DNA from: Thalassobacterium sedimentorum
GTDB taxonomy: Bacteria; Verrucomicrobiota; Verrucomicrobiia; Opitutales; Coraliomargaritaceae
DNA length: 64,000 nt
Direction of reading: 5' to 3'
NCBI RefSeq assembly: GCF_031127905.1
Contig: NZ_JARXIC010000017.1
Span: 30,217 to 94,216 of the forward strand
Part shown: piece after piece, positions 39,813 to 48,779 of the stretch
Position numbering within the stretch: position 1 is the stretch's first letter
How the letters are laid out: each line of letters begins with the position of its first letter
Program-made: the position numbers and the translations under genes
Notes under the pieces: generated by a model
What the model saw: the letters and a program-made list of their open reading frames with translations, nothing else
What the model was told of the DNA's origin: nothing
The model's database searches: none

Positions 39813-40934
39813 ATGCAACAGCTTTTGACCACTGCACTCATATTGATTTGGAGTATCGTTTGTTGCCATGCAACAACGCTCTCAAACACTCAGCAGCTCG
39901 CATACGCACAGAATTTTGACCTCGTGACAGAGCCTGATTATACACTGTTAACGGTTAAAAATTTGTTTCATAACTCAAACCAGAATCATCGCTATGTACT
40001 CGTGCCACGTCACGCGCCACTTCCGGCGCAACTTCCTGAAGATGCTGTAGTGATTCGCACCCCGGTGAAACGCGTCGTGGTGATGGAGACTGTTTACATT
40101 GGTTATCTCGATGCACTCGAGCAGCTGGATGGCATCGTAGGCGCGGCCACCATCGACTATATAAGCGCACCAAGTGTCCGTAAACGTATACAAGAGGGCA
40201 CGATTCAAAGCATTCAGATCGGACAAAGCCTGAATATCGAAAGCCTACTACTGCTACAGCCAGACTTAATCCTGACCAGCATATCGGGCGACCCTACCTT
40301 CGATGTACCAGCCAAGCTGCTCCGTTCTGGATTACCCATCGTGATCACCTCCAGTTATATGGAGCGACACCCACTCGCACGTGCTGAATGGATTAAGTTC
40401 CTCGCACCTTTTTTTGATGTGACTGCCAAAGCAGACGAAGTCTTTGAGAATTCGGTGCGTCGCTATGAATCACTACGAGAAGCAACCCAAGGCATCCAGC
40501 AACGCCCAACTGTCCTCACCAGTGCCCCCTACTCCGGCACTTGGCATGTGGCCGGCGGGGCGAGCTACACCTCGCGTGCGATTCAAGACGCAGGCGGACA
40601 ATATCTCTGGTCGGACAACACCCAACAAGGCGGCATTCCGCTGGATACGGAGCGCGTTTTTCTCAAAGCTGCTAACGCAGACTACTGGATTGATCCCAGT
40701 GGCTACCGCAGTCTCGGTGAACTCTTCGCTGCCGACCCACGCTTTGCCAAATTTCGTGCCACTCAAATCGGACATGTGTACAATAATACCCGTCAAATCG
40801 GCGAAAATGGTGGCAACAACGTATGGGAACGTGGCATCGTTCATCCCGAGGAAGTTTTAGCCGACCTCATAAAAATATTCCACCCCAGCCTGCTTCCGGA
40901 TCACGAGCTCATCTATTACGAAAATCTAAAATAG
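39813..40934 (+). CDS. ABC transporter substrate-binding protein (BtuF/FhuD type)
   Basis: A 373-aa exported protein. A signal peptide (about residues 1-20, with C-C near the cleavage site, possibly lipidated) precedes a two-lobed helical-backbone binding fold. Marks include V-V-V-M-E-T-V (strand 1), L-L-L-L-Q-P-D-L-I-L and G-L-P-I-V-I-T. Such proteins bind iron siderophores, haem or cobalamin. No permease or ATPase gene is adjacent, so it must work with components encoded elsewhere. Substrate unknown. Confidence 0.85.
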   Translation: MQQLLTTALILIWSIVCCHATTLSNTQQLAYAQNFDLVTEPDYTLLTVKNLFHNSNQNHRYVLVPRHAPLPAQLPEDAVVIRTPVKRVVVMETVYIGYLDALEQLDGIVGAATIDYISAPSVRKRIQEGTIQSIQIGQSLNIESLLLLQPDLILTSISGDPTFDVPAKLLRSGLPIVITSSYMERHPLARAEWIKFLAPFFDVTAKADEVFENSVRRYESLREATQGIQQRPTVLTSAPYSGTWHVAGGASYTSRAIQDAGGQYLWSDNTQQGGIPLDTERVFLKAANADYWIDPSGYRSLGELFAADPRFAKFRATQIGHVYNNTRQIGENGGNNVWERGIVHPEEVLADLIKIFHPSLLPDHELIYYENLK

Positions 40935-40948
40935 CGACACTCTCAGTC

Positions 40949-41791
40949 ATGCATCCATCCGAAAAATTCGTCGCACCAAACACCATCTTGACAGGCGTCC
41001 CACTCAAGCAATTAATCAACGCCAAACATGTCGCTCTAATTGCAGAGTCCTTTGCCCGTGTGGCACCCGGTTTCGACAGCGACATCTTTACAGCAACAGC
41101 AACACGTGGCCTGGAAGACTTGGAACTCAAAGACCGCGCGCGACATATCGCTCATGCACTGAATGCACAATTGCCCCAAAATACTGCGCAGGCCTGCGAA
41201 ATAGTCATCCACTCCTTCGGCGCAAAATTGCCAGCGACGCAGGACTACGGTCTGGCACCGTTCTTCTATATGCCCCACTCCGAGTGGATCGGCCACTACG
41301 CAATCAACGACTTTGCCAGTGGCATGCGCGCCAACTACGAGCTCACCCAACGCTACACCGCCGAATTCAGCATTCGTCCCTTTATTATCAAACACGAAAC
41401 TGCCTGCCTGCAACGGCTGCACTCCTGGTGCCAAGACTCAAGTCCTCATGTTCGCCGACTCGTCAGCGAAGGCACTCGCTCACGCCTACCATGGGCCATG
41501 CGATTGAAAAACATTCAACTCAAACCAGCGCTCAGCTTGCCACTGCTCGAGCAACTCAAAGACGACTCAGAACTCTACGTGCGACGCTCCGTAGCGAACC
41601 ACCTGGGCGACATCGCCAAAGATCATCTAAATCTAGCTTTGGATACTTGCACCCGCTGGTTAGCAGAAAGTCGCTTGATCTTGGACGAACTACAGGCTCA
41701 TAACCGTCGTTGGCTCATACGGCACGCGCTGCGCTACCCTGCCAAAAAAGGCAATCGCCGCGCCCTGGACATACGCATTGCAGCCAAATAA
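40949..41791 (+). CDS. AlkD-like DNA alkylation repair / HEAT-repeat protein
   Basis: A 280-aa helical-repeat protein. The ATG at 40949 is used because the longer frame from 40823 overlaps the preceding gene by over 100 bases. Residues about 100-230 show H-E-T-A-C-L-Q-R-L, H-V-R-R-L-V-S-E-G-T-R-S-R-L-P-W and Y-V-R-R-S-V-A-N-H-L-G-D-I-A-K, typical of the AlkD-like DNA glycosylase/HEAT superfamily. Direct glycosylase activity cannot be judged from sequence alone. Confidence 0.82.
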   Translation: MHPSEKFVAPNTILTGVPLKQLINAKHVALIAESFARVAPGFDSDIFTATATRGLEDLELKDRARHIAHALNAQLPQNTAQACEIVIHSFGAKLPATQDYGLAPFFYMPHSEWIGHYAINDFASGMRANYELTQRYTAEFSIRPFIIKHETACLQRLHSWCQDSSPHVRRLVSEGTRSRLPWAMRLKNIQLKPALSLPLLEQLKDDSELYVRRSVANHLGDIAKDHLNLALDTCTRWLAESRLILDELQAHNRRWLIRHALRYPAKKGNRRALDIRIAAK

Positions 41792-41833
41792 TTTCTACGA
41801 TATTAGGGTACGCGTCAATGTCCTAAAACGAAA

Positions 41834-41860
41834 CACCTCAGACAGATACTGCCTGAGGTG
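41834..41860 (-). terminator. Hairpin terminator of dps
   Basis: CACCTCAG at 41834-41841 and CTGAGGTG at 41853-41860 pair, and inner CAG/CTG extends the stem with one mismatch. On the minus strand it is followed by TTTCGTTTTA. It lies about 85 bases past the dps stop and between convergent genes, so it may serve both. Confidence 0.6.
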
Positions 41861-41945
41861 TAAGCACCAAAAACCACTGATACCAGCAACGCCGAACAAG
41901 GGTTTGTTGGATGTTTTTTTTGTCCAATCGAAAGTCGCCCGTAGA

Positions 41946-42428
41946 TTAGGCTAGATAACTGTTTAGCATCCAGATAGTCTTTTCGTGAACTTGTATGCGT
42001 GCGATCATTAGGTCCTCCGTCTGATCATCACCAGCATCCCCCGCAGCATCGCGGGCATTCTTTAAATCACTCACCAGTTTTTTGTTAACCTCTAGTAAGT
42101 GCTCAACCATTTGTGTGGCCGAAGAGTCTTCTGCAATTTCTTTGCTGCCTGCCATCTTTGCCAGATTACCGAGCCCGCCTGGAGCCAGTGAACCAAGCGC
42201 ACGAATGCGTTCGGCAATTTCATCAATTGCGCTAAACAACTCTGTATATTGCTCTTCAAAAGCCGCATGCAATGCAAAGAATGAAGGTCCCCGTACATTC
42301 CAGTGACAAATATGAGTTTGGGCCAATAGCGCGTAGCTATCAGCGACGACAAGGCGCAGTGCTTCGACCACATTGGTCGATGCCTCGGTTGCTTTAACAG
42401 ATTGGGATTTGGATTTTTTCTTAGCCAT
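41946..42428 (-). CDS. dps: Dps-family ferritin-like DNA-protection protein
   Basis: A 160-aa four-helix protein forming 12-mers that oxidise and store iron with peroxide. The ferroxidase ligands of the family align as H42 (H-W-N-V-R-G-P), H54, E58, D69 and E73 (D-E-I-A-E-R). A lysine-rich N-terminal tail (K-K-K-S-K) may bind DNA. A double palindrome touches the start codon and leaves no space for an ordinary ribosome binding site. Regulation by a redox or iron regulator is inferred. Confidence 0.94.
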   Translation of the reverse strand: MAKKKSKSQSVKATEASTNVVEALRLVVADSYALLAQTHICHWNVRGPSFFALHAAFEEQYTELFSAIDEIAERIRALGSLAPGGLGNLAKMAGSKEIAEDSSATQMVEHLLEVNKKLVSDLKNARDAAGDAGDDQTEDLMIARIQVHEKTIWMLNSYLA

Positions 42429-42456
42429 TTTCTAAACTTAGACTAAGCTTAGAAAA
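42428..42456. promoter_or_regulatory. Double-palindrome operator at the dps start codon
   Basis: Read in the dps direction this is TTTT, CTAAGCTTAG, T, CTAAGTTTAG, AAAA. It holds two ten-base palindromes (the first perfect) one helical turn apart, together a 29-bp inverted repeat with 13 of 14 arm positions matching. The last base is the A of the dps ATG. Confidence 0.65.
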
Positions 42457-42519
42457 AATCAACTGAGTAGCTGATATAAAACTAAAGCCATCTACCGTTT
42501 TCCTAGAAGCGATCAGATC

Positions 42520-42538
42520 ATTCTTAGAATTGGTATAA
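42520..42538 (-). repeat. Left copy of 19-bp inverted repeat
   Basis: The reverse complement, TTATACCAATTCTAAGAAT, is identical to 46337-46355. The two copies face each other about 3.8 kb apart around the DUF1566 gene, the TPP riboswitch and the TonB receptor gene. Confidence 0.7.
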
Positions 42539-42616
42539 TACCAGCCACATGCAACTAATTCACGTAATGAACGATACTAATAGCTACGAATACTATCAAA
42601 CTGTACTTTGTTCAAA

Positions 42617-43819
42617 ATGAAATTTTCGACGTTATTATTACTACTCGGCGGCGCCTGCTCGGCGTCAGACCACCCCTACACCATAGTCGATACGGCTCAG
42701 GCTCAGTATTATGATGCCCAGCAAACAATCGATGAGCCGACAGTCAATGAAAGCTATTTCGGTCAGGATGCACACTATAATGGGCACGCCCCAAATTACC
42801 AAAACAATAACGATGGCACTATAAGCGACCTGATCACTGATCTCATGTGGACTCGTGAACCTAAAACACAATTGACGCATGCTGAAGCTTTGTCTGGCGC
42901 TAAAAATTGTCGTATTGGTGGTTATACCGACTGGCGTCTACCAACCGCAAAAGAACTCTATTCCTTAATTCAATTCAATGGAATCGCGCCTTCGCCGCAT
43001 CAGAATAATCACGAGAACTTTACACCTTTCATTAATAACGAGTTTTTTAAATTTAAATATACTCAGGCTAACAAAGCTCGGCGCATCTTCGAAACACCCT
43101 ATGCCACGCGTACCCTCGACATCGACACCAAGCATTCAATCGCACCCGCATATTTTGGGATCGATTTTGCGAACGGCCAAATTAAAAGTTACCGTTTAAC
43201 TGATCCAAATGGCAAAGCAGAAACCTTCTCAGTACTATACGTACGCGGAAACATTAATTATGGGCTCAATCAATTTAAAGATAATCTGGACGGCACAATT
43301 ACCGATACCGCGACTGGATTAACCTGGATGCAAAATGACAGTGGTCAGACCATGGATTGGCCCGCCGCGTTGAAATATGCAGCATCGATGAAATTAGCAG
43401 GTTATAACGATTGGAGACTGCCAAATGCAAAAGAATTACATAGCCTCGTCGATTACACACGCTCCCCAGATAGCTCAGATTCTGCAAGCATTCAGTCAAA
43501 ATTTAATGCAACTCCAATTATCAATGAACAAGGCATCAAAGATTACGCCTACTACTGGACCAGCACTTCGTATATAAGACCACGCCATGCAGATCGAGCA
43601 GTTTACATTGCCTTCGGCCGTGCTTTGAGCCACGTGGAAGACCCCTTGGCAGGCAAGGAAGCTTGGCTCAATATAAATGGAAGCGGCTCACAAGGCAGCG
43701 ACTTAAAAAGTGGTGCGCCAGAGGCATCTCCAGAAGGACGCGGTCCACGATCCAACGTCATACGTGTGAATAATATGGTGCGCTTGGTCCGTGGAGGTAC
43801 TGCGACCTCTAGCGAATAA
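42617..43819 (+). CDS. DUF1566 (Lcl-type) exported protein
   Basis: A 400-aa exported protein, start at ATG 42617 (a TTG lies three codons upstream). A short signal peptide ends in G-G-A-C-S, possibly a lipoprotein site. Two DUF1566 modules are visible, each with a D-G-T-I-[ST]-D start, T-[DG]-L-x-W-[TM] and Y-[TN]-D-W-R-L-P-[TN]-A-K-E-L. Related modules occur in Legionella collagen-like and other surface proteins, but no biochemical role is known. It lies directly upstream of the TPP riboswitch. Confidence 0.85.
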   Translation: MKFSTLLLLLGGACSASDHPYTIVDTAQAQYYDAQQTIDEPTVNESYFGQDAHYNGHAPNYQNNNDGTISDLITDLMWTREPKTQLTHAEALSGAKNCRIGGYTDWRLPTAKELYSLIQFNGIAPSPHQNNHENFTPFINNEFFKFKYTQANKARRIFETPYATRTLDIDTKHSIAPAYFGIDFANGQIKSYRLTDPNGKAETFSVLYVRGNINYGLNQFKDNLDGTITDTATGLTWMQNDSGQTMDWPAALKYAASMKLAGYNDWRLPNAKELHSLVDYTRSPDSSDSASIQSKFNATPIINEQGIKDYAYYWTSTSYIRPRHADRAVYIAFGRALSHVEDPLAGKEAWLNINGSGSQGSDLKSGAPEASPEGRGPRSNVIRVNNMVRLVRGGTATSSE

Positions 43820-43917
43820 TAATCGCAGCGTAATTCGTATAAGTTAAACAGACCCGCGAACAGGAGTCTCCATGACTTGCTCTTGACAAGGTGGCATGGC
43901 GCCCGTTTGTCTAGCGA

Positions 43918-44016
43918 CCTTCCTTAGGGGTGACCTGCATGGGTCTGAGATGCTTTCGAATAATGCCGAAGCGATCCCTTTGAACCTGATCCGGTTGACA
44001 CCGGCGTAGGAAAAGG
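43918..44016 (+). promoter_or_regulatory. TPP (thiamine pyrophosphate) riboswitch, THI element
   Basis: The conserved aptamer features are present in order: TAGGGGTG, G-CTGAGA (about 43944), CCCTTTGAACCTGATC (43976-43991), then the GGTTGACACCGGCGTAGG block and the closing AAAAGG that pairs with CCTT at the 5' end. The variable P3 stem between CTGAGA and CCCTTT is the hairpin GCTTTCG...CGAAGC. It lies 78 bases before the ATG of the TonB receptor. Confidence 0.93.
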
Positions 44017-44061
44017 AATGGATCGTTTTTTTCAGCGATTCACCTTCAATCGCCCAAAGCC

Positions 44062-44090
44062 GGATCTCAACAACACATACATTGAGATCC
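44062..44090 (+). promoter_or_regulatory. RBS-sequestering hairpin below the TPP riboswitch
   Basis: GGATCTCAA (44062-44070) is perfectly complementary to TTGAGATCC (44082-44090), with an 11-base loop. The 3' arm contains the only GAG-like ribosome binding site and ends three bases before the ATG at 44094. The GGATC at 44020 could pair with the same GATCC. This is a likely expression platform for translational control. Confidence 0.65.
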
Positions 44091-44093
44091 AAA

Positions 44094-46277
44094 ATGAAAC
44101 ACACTATCCGCGCCATCGCGCTATTAAGTATTGCGAGCATCGCCTTCGCCCAAGAAACAGAAGTTCAAATGCTGCCTACCACCGTCGTGACGGGCGAGTT
44201 GTGGGAATCTGACATTCAAAAAACCACTGCTAGCGTCACTGTCTTTGATCAAGCAGCACTTGAAAACAGCGGCACGCAGCACTTCGAGGATGTCATTCAC
44301 TCAATCCCCAACCTGACATGGACCGGAGGCACTTCCCGCCCCCGCTACATTCAAATTCGTGGCATCGGCGAGAACTCACAGTTCGAAGGCGAAACGCCGG
44401 ATTCCGCAGTCCGCTTTCTTATCGACGATATAGATCTAACCGGAGTCGGCACAGTGGGCAATCTCTTCGACGTGCAACAGGTTGAAGTGCTGCGTGGCCC
44501 ACAAGCAGGCGCCTTCGGAGCGAATGCAGCCGGCGGGGTGATCAAAATCGTGAGTAATGAGCCCACTCCTTACTGGACCGGCCAAACCGAAGTCACAGTA
44601 GGCAATGATGACTTACGTTCCGCTGGCTTCGCGGTAGGAGGCCCACTACTGGAATCCGACCCCGAGAAACTCACCTTTCGTCTGTCTGCGAACAAGCTCG
44701 TGCAAAACGGCTTTCGCGACAACCACTACTTTGATCGCGACGACAGCAACGAACGCGACGAACTGAGCACACGGCTGAATTTGCGCTGGATCGCCACTAC
44801 CGATTGGCAGTTTGACACCACCTTGTTCTATGCCGATGCCAACAATGGCTATGACGAATGGTCGCTCAACAATACAGAATTCGATACCTACTCCGATCAA
44901 ATCGGACGCGATGAGCAAGAATCCATGGCAGGTAGCATCCGTACCACATGGACAGGTCTGGAAACAGTAGATGTCACCAATATCCTCAGCGGCACTCAAA
45001 CGGACTCAGTCTACAGCTACGACAACGACTGGGGCGCAGGCTACGTCGCGTGGCCTTTTGCCAGCGGCTATTTAGGTTTCCTTCAAATCGATCGTGAGCG
45101 TGAGGTTTATTCAAATGACCTACGTTTCGACTCCAGCGCTCAAGAAGACGCTCTCGGCTTCATCGACCGCTGGACACTCGGACTCTATTATCAAAAACTA
45201 GAAGAAGACTCGGTCGCCGATTACGACGACGACTTTGGGACGATGGATGCCACATCCAGCTACGAAAACGAAAGCTTCGCATTGTATGCACAAGCCGCGC
45301 ACGACCTGAGCGAGCAAACACGGATCATACTGGGCCTACGCATCGAGCAATATGACGTGGAAACCAGTAGTACGGGCGCGGACACAGACTATTACGATGG
45401 CCGCTTGAGCAATGGAAATAGCAGCGAAGACGGCACACTATGGGGTGGAAAACTAACCATCGAGCATGACATCAACGACAAGCACATGCTCTTCGCAAGT
45501 GCCGCACGTGGCTATAAAGCAGGCGGAGCCAATGTATCCACTTTCAGCTTCGATTTTGACCCTAAAACCTATGAAGACGAAACACTCTATAACTTCGAAC
45601 TGGGTTTGCGTAGCAACTGGGCAGACGGTGCCATCAGCACTCAAATTACAGGTTTTTATTTACATCGTAAAAATGCCCAACTTCGCGATTCCGTCGGTGC
45701 TGGCGGTTTCTTCCGCTACCTCACCGTCAATGGCAATGATGCAGCACACTTAGGGCTCGAAGCCGAAGTAAGTTGGTATATCAGTGAAAACTGGTCCATC
45801 AGCGCAGGTCTCGGCCTGTTGGAAACAGAACGTGATAGCTATACAGCACTCGATTCCGATGAGTCCATCGATGAAGACCTGGATGCCGATGATATTGACG
45901 ACCCTGTAGCCGTAGAAATTGACTCTCGCACTCTAGCCAATGCCCCCAGCTACAACTACCACTTGAGAGTTAATTATCAACCTCAAAGCGGACTCTTCGC
46001 ACATGCTGAAGTAACTGGAAGCGACAGTTACTACGAATCCAATAGCCACAACGAAAAGCGAAGCGAATTTGCCACCGTCAATGCAGCTATCGGCTACCGC
46101 TATGACAATTGGACCTTCACACTATGGGCGAAAAATTTATTCGATGAAGGCTACGAAAAACGTGTGTTCGCCTTCGACAATTTCCATCCCGATGACAACT
46201 ATAACGAGGTAGAGCGGCGCTACGAAAACCCCGCCAACCCACGCACCTTCGGCGTGACTGCCAACTATAGCTGGTAA
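44094..46277 (+). CDS. TonB-dependent outer-membrane receptor, thiamine-regulated
   Basis: A 727-aa receptor. The signal peptide (residues 1-18, ending A-F-A-Q) is followed by a TonB-box-like T-V-V-T-G-E, a plug domain (I-Q-I-R-G-I-G-E-N, V-E-V-L-R-G-P-Q-A, N-A-A-G-G-V-I) and a 22-strand-type barrel ending in aromatic Y-S-W. The upstream TPP riboswitch makes thiamine or a thiamine precursor or phosphate the likely cargo. No inner-membrane thiamine transporter is next to it. A terminator follows. Confidence 0.93.
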   Translation: MKHTIRAIALLSIASIAFAQETEVQMLPTTVVTGELWESDIQKTTASVTVFDQAALENSGTQHFEDVIHSIPNLTWTGGTSRPRYIQIRGIGENSQFEGETPDSAVRFLIDDIDLTGVGTVGNLFDVQQVEVLRGPQAGAFGANAAGGVIKIVSNEPTPYWTGQTEVTVGNDDLRSAGFAVGGPLLESDPEKLTFRLSANKLVQNGFRDNHYFDRDDSNERDELSTRLNLRWIATTDWQFDTTLFYADANNGYDEWSLNNTEFDTYSDQIGRDEQESMAGSIRTTWTGLETVDVTNILSGTQTDSVYSYDNDWGAGYVAWPFASGYLGFLQIDREREVYSNDLRFDSSAQEDALGFIDRWTLGLYYQKLEEDSVADYDDDFGTMDATSSYENESFALYAQAAHDLSEQTRIILGLRIEQYDVETSSTGADTDYYDGRLSNGNSSEDGTLWGGKLTIEHDINDKHMLFASAARGYKAGGANVSTFSFDFDPKTYEDETLYNFELGLRSNWADGAISTQITGFYLHRKNAQLRDSVGAGGFFRYLTVNGNDAAHLGLEAEVSWYISENWSISAGLGLLETERDSYTALDSDESIDEDLDADDIDDPVAVEIDSRTLANAPSYNYHLRVNYQPQSGLFAHAEVTGSDSYYESNSHNEKRSEFATVNAAIGYRYDNWTFTLWAKNLFDEGYEKRVFAFDNFHPDDNYNEVERRYENPANPRTFGVTANYSW

Positions 46278-46299
46278 GCACCGTCACTAAATCTCTCCA

Positions 46300-46329
46300 A
46301 GGCCCCGCTCCAACGAGCGGGGCTTTTTT
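46300..46329 (+). terminator. Rho-independent terminator after the TonB receptor
   Basis: GCCCCGCTC (46302-46310) pairs with GAGCGGGGC (46315-46323) around loop CAAC, followed by six T residues. Confidence 0.93.
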
Positions 46330-46336
46330 GTAAGAT

Positions 46337-46355
46337 TTATACCAATTCTAAGAAT
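46337..46355 (+). repeat. Right copy of 19-bp inverted repeat
   Basis: TTATACCAATTCTAAGAAT is the exact reverse complement of 42520-42538. It sits in the 310-base gap 46278-46587. Apart from the terminator and this repeat, that gap shows no gene or recognised RNA. Confidence 0.7.
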
Positions 46356-46587
46356 CCATGATCCAGTAGACGGTCGAAAGACAGCTTCGAAACTAAGTTT
46401 CGGGGGCGATCGACATTTCCCCGGTTATGAGAACCGAAGCTTCCAAAAATATCTCAATTAGGTTCAAACTTTTTGCGAATTCGGATGACAAGTTGCGCTC
46501 CATCCAGCGCTCGTCCGACGCGGATGTCATAAATGACGCCCCTACGTTTACATTCGACACCTGCGCCGGAAGTGAAAACCTCCGCAT

Positions 46588-47436
46588 ATGTTATCAAAGA
46601 TAATCACACATCCGGGCGGTGCCCATAAAGACGACTTTCTAGCCTGTGCGGTACTACTCACACAGGCTCCCGTAGCGATTGAACGCCGCGATCCCACTGA
46701 GACAGACCTCTGCGATCCAGCTGTGGCGGTGCTCGACATCGGGCATCAGCATAATGCGGAGCTGCATAATTTCGACCACCATCAATTTCCGCGTGACCAT
46801 GTGCCCACCTGCGCCCTCTCGCTGGTGCTACAGCACATGGGAATTTACGAAGATGCGCGCGAGTTTTGTAGCTGGCTGGAAGTCGCAGAGTGGTTTGATT
46901 GCCGCGGCCCCGTTGATACCGCCGCGTGGTTGGGAATGGATCGCGACACCCTAGGCAAGCTCAACTCACCGCTCGACATCACGATTCTGCGCCGTTTCGC
47001 AAGTCAGAGCGAGCATAAGCCCGGCGAGCCGATCTGGGAGATCATGCGCATGATCGGCCAAGACACAGTCGATTATATTACGAATTTACGCAGCCGCCTA
47101 GACTTCGTGGCAGAGCATGCGGAAGTCTGGGAATTTGACAGTTTTAAGGCACTCTTCATGCCACGCACCGATCCCATGCCAGACGAAGCATCGGCAGGCT
47201 TGGGCTATCATGTTGAGAAGCTCGGCTTGGAAGAGGAAGTGCTCGCACTCATTTACCCTGACAGTCGGGGCACAGGCTATGGCATGCGTCGCTTTAATGA
47301 TGACACACGCATGGAGTTTACCCAACTCGAGGCCGAAAACGACGTTCACTTCACCCATGCCCGCGGCTTTATAGCCAAAACATCCAGTGCCGAAATAGAA
47401 CGGCTAAAAGAATTAATCGCGATGGCCTACAAATAA
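46588..47436 (+). CDS. MYG1-family putative metal-dependent hydrolase
   Basis: A 282-aa DHH-like protein. T-H-P-G-G-A-H-K-D-D-F-L-A (8 on) matches the first metal motif of the MYG1 family (usually T-H-x-G-x-F-H-x-D-x). V-L-D-I-G and N-F-D-H-H-Q-F supply the D-H-H motif, followed by C-A-L-S-L-V-L. Eukaryotic MYG1 is a 3'-5' RNA exonuclease; bacterial members are uncharacterised. It precedes the molybdenum cofactor operon by 126 bases. Confidence 0.88.
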   Translation: MLSKIITHPGGAHKDDFLACAVLLTQAPVAIERRDPTETDLCDPAVAVLDIGHQHNAELHNFDHHQFPRDHVPTCALSLVLQHMGIYEDAREFCSWLEVAEWFDCRGPVDTAAWLGMDRDTLGKLNSPLDITILRRFASQSEHKPGEPIWEIMRMIGQDTVDYITNLRSRLDFVAEHAEVWEFDSFKALFMPRTDPMPDEASAGLGYHVEKLGLEEEVLALIYPDSRGTGYGMRRFNDDTRMEFTQLEAENDVHFTHARGFIAKTSSAEIERLKELIAMAYK

Positions 47437-47562
47437 TCTTAAAAGTAGCAGCGTTCACCCTGAACCCTGCGCAGCGCCTAGCGGTCAAATACGTATTCAT
47501 CCTAAACTCGACCCAAATTCGAACTTCCCCGCGAATCGAACTTCGACTTAATCAAAAATAGA

Positions 47563-48768
47563 ATGAGAGAATTGATCACGCCCCGACGAGCCAAAGATAT
47601 TATCTTGGCGACACTCAAAAAATTGCCGTCAGTGGCCTGCCCCATCAGCCAATGCGCAGGGCGCATTCTACGCGAACGAGTCAGCGCGGATCGCCCCTTC
47701 CCGCCTTTCAACCGCTCGATGATGGACGGCTACGCAATCCGCACTGCTGAGATCGACGCGAGCGGCACTTTCAAGATCATTGCCCAAGCGCCCGCAGGCG
47801 CGCCCGAGTTGACCTTAGGCAATGAGCCTGGTGTTTGCGCCGAAATCATGACTGGTGCCGTCGTTCCGAGCGATGCGGACTGCGTCGTTCCATACGAAGT
47901 CACCCGCCAAATCGACGAGACACATATGCAAGTCATCAATCGCAAGGACCATGCGGCAGGCGATTTCATTCACGCATATGCCAGCGACCGTCCCATCGGC
48001 GAAGTGCTGCTCGCACCAGGTATTTGCATCGGCTCACGCGAGATCGCCGTCGCAGCCAGCTGTGGCTGCAAAACACTCTTGGTATCGGAAAAGCCATCCA
48101 TCGCAGTCGTCAGCACAGGCGATGAATTGGTCGATATCACAGCCACCCCAGCCGCCCACCAGATCCGCCGCTCCAACGATTTAATGATCGATGCGGCACT
48201 CAAGCGCCGCGATCTGCCTGCAGCTCAGTTAGCCCACTTGCCCGACGAACCGAACGCCTGCCAAGCGCAACTCCAGGCTCTCATCGCTCAACATGACCTG
48301 ATCATTCTCAGTGGTGGCATTTCAATGGGAAAAAAAGACTACATTCCCGCAGCCTTGGACGCACTCGGGCTGCACTGTCAGTTTCACGGTGTTGCCCAAA
48401 AACCTGGCAAACCACTGGGTTTCTGGAGCCATCCCGAGTGCGCAGTGTTCACCCTCCCGGGTAACCCGCTCTCGACGCTTACCTGCTGGCACCAATATGT
48501 GCTCCCAGCGCTCGACCATTTTATGGGACAAGACAGCTCCCCAATTCCCCCACAGCTCAGCCTCGAAGCTCCGGTCAAAGCCCGCGACGATATCACGATC
48601 TTCCTACCAGTCAGTCGCAAGGCCAACAACATCGCCTCTGCCCAACCTGCCAACAATTCAGGCGATCTCGTTCGTATCCTACAAAGCGACGGCTATATCG
48701 AACTGCCCCCGACTCAGGAAAAAGGCTATCCGACTGGCAAAAGCTTCGACTTTCACCCCTGGTATTAG
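47563..48768 (+). CDS. moeA: Molybdopterin molybdenumtransferase
   Basis: A 401-aa enzyme that inserts molybdate into adenylated molybdopterin. It has the conserved domain 1 P-P-F-N-R-S-M-M-D-G-Y-A, V-V-S-T-G-D-E-L and S-G-G-I-S-M-G-K-K-D-Y in the MPT-binding domain, and L-P-G-N-P-L-S in the C-terminal region. It is first in a tight operon with moaC, mobA, moaD, moaE and a MOSC gene. Confidence 0.95.
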   Translation: MRELITPRRAKDIILATLKKLPSVACPISQCAGRILRERVSADRPFPPFNRSMMDGYAIRTAEIDASGTFKIIAQAPAGAPELTLGNEPGVCAEIMTGAVVPSDADCVVPYEVTRQIDETHMQVINRKDHAAGDFIHAYASDRPIGEVLLAPGICIGSREIAVAASCGCKTLLVSEKPSIAVVSTGDELVDITATPAAHQIRRSNDLMIDAALKRRDLPAAQLAHLPDEPNACQAQLQALIAQHDLIILSGGISMGKKDYIPAALDALGLHCQFHGVAQKPGKPLGFWSHPECAVFTLPGNPLSTLTCWHQYVLPALDHFMGQDSSPIPPQLSLEAPVKARDDITIFLPVSRKANNIASAQPANNSGDLVRILQSDGYIELPPTQEKGYPTGKSFDFHPWY

Positions 48769-48779
48769 AAACTCTAGGC

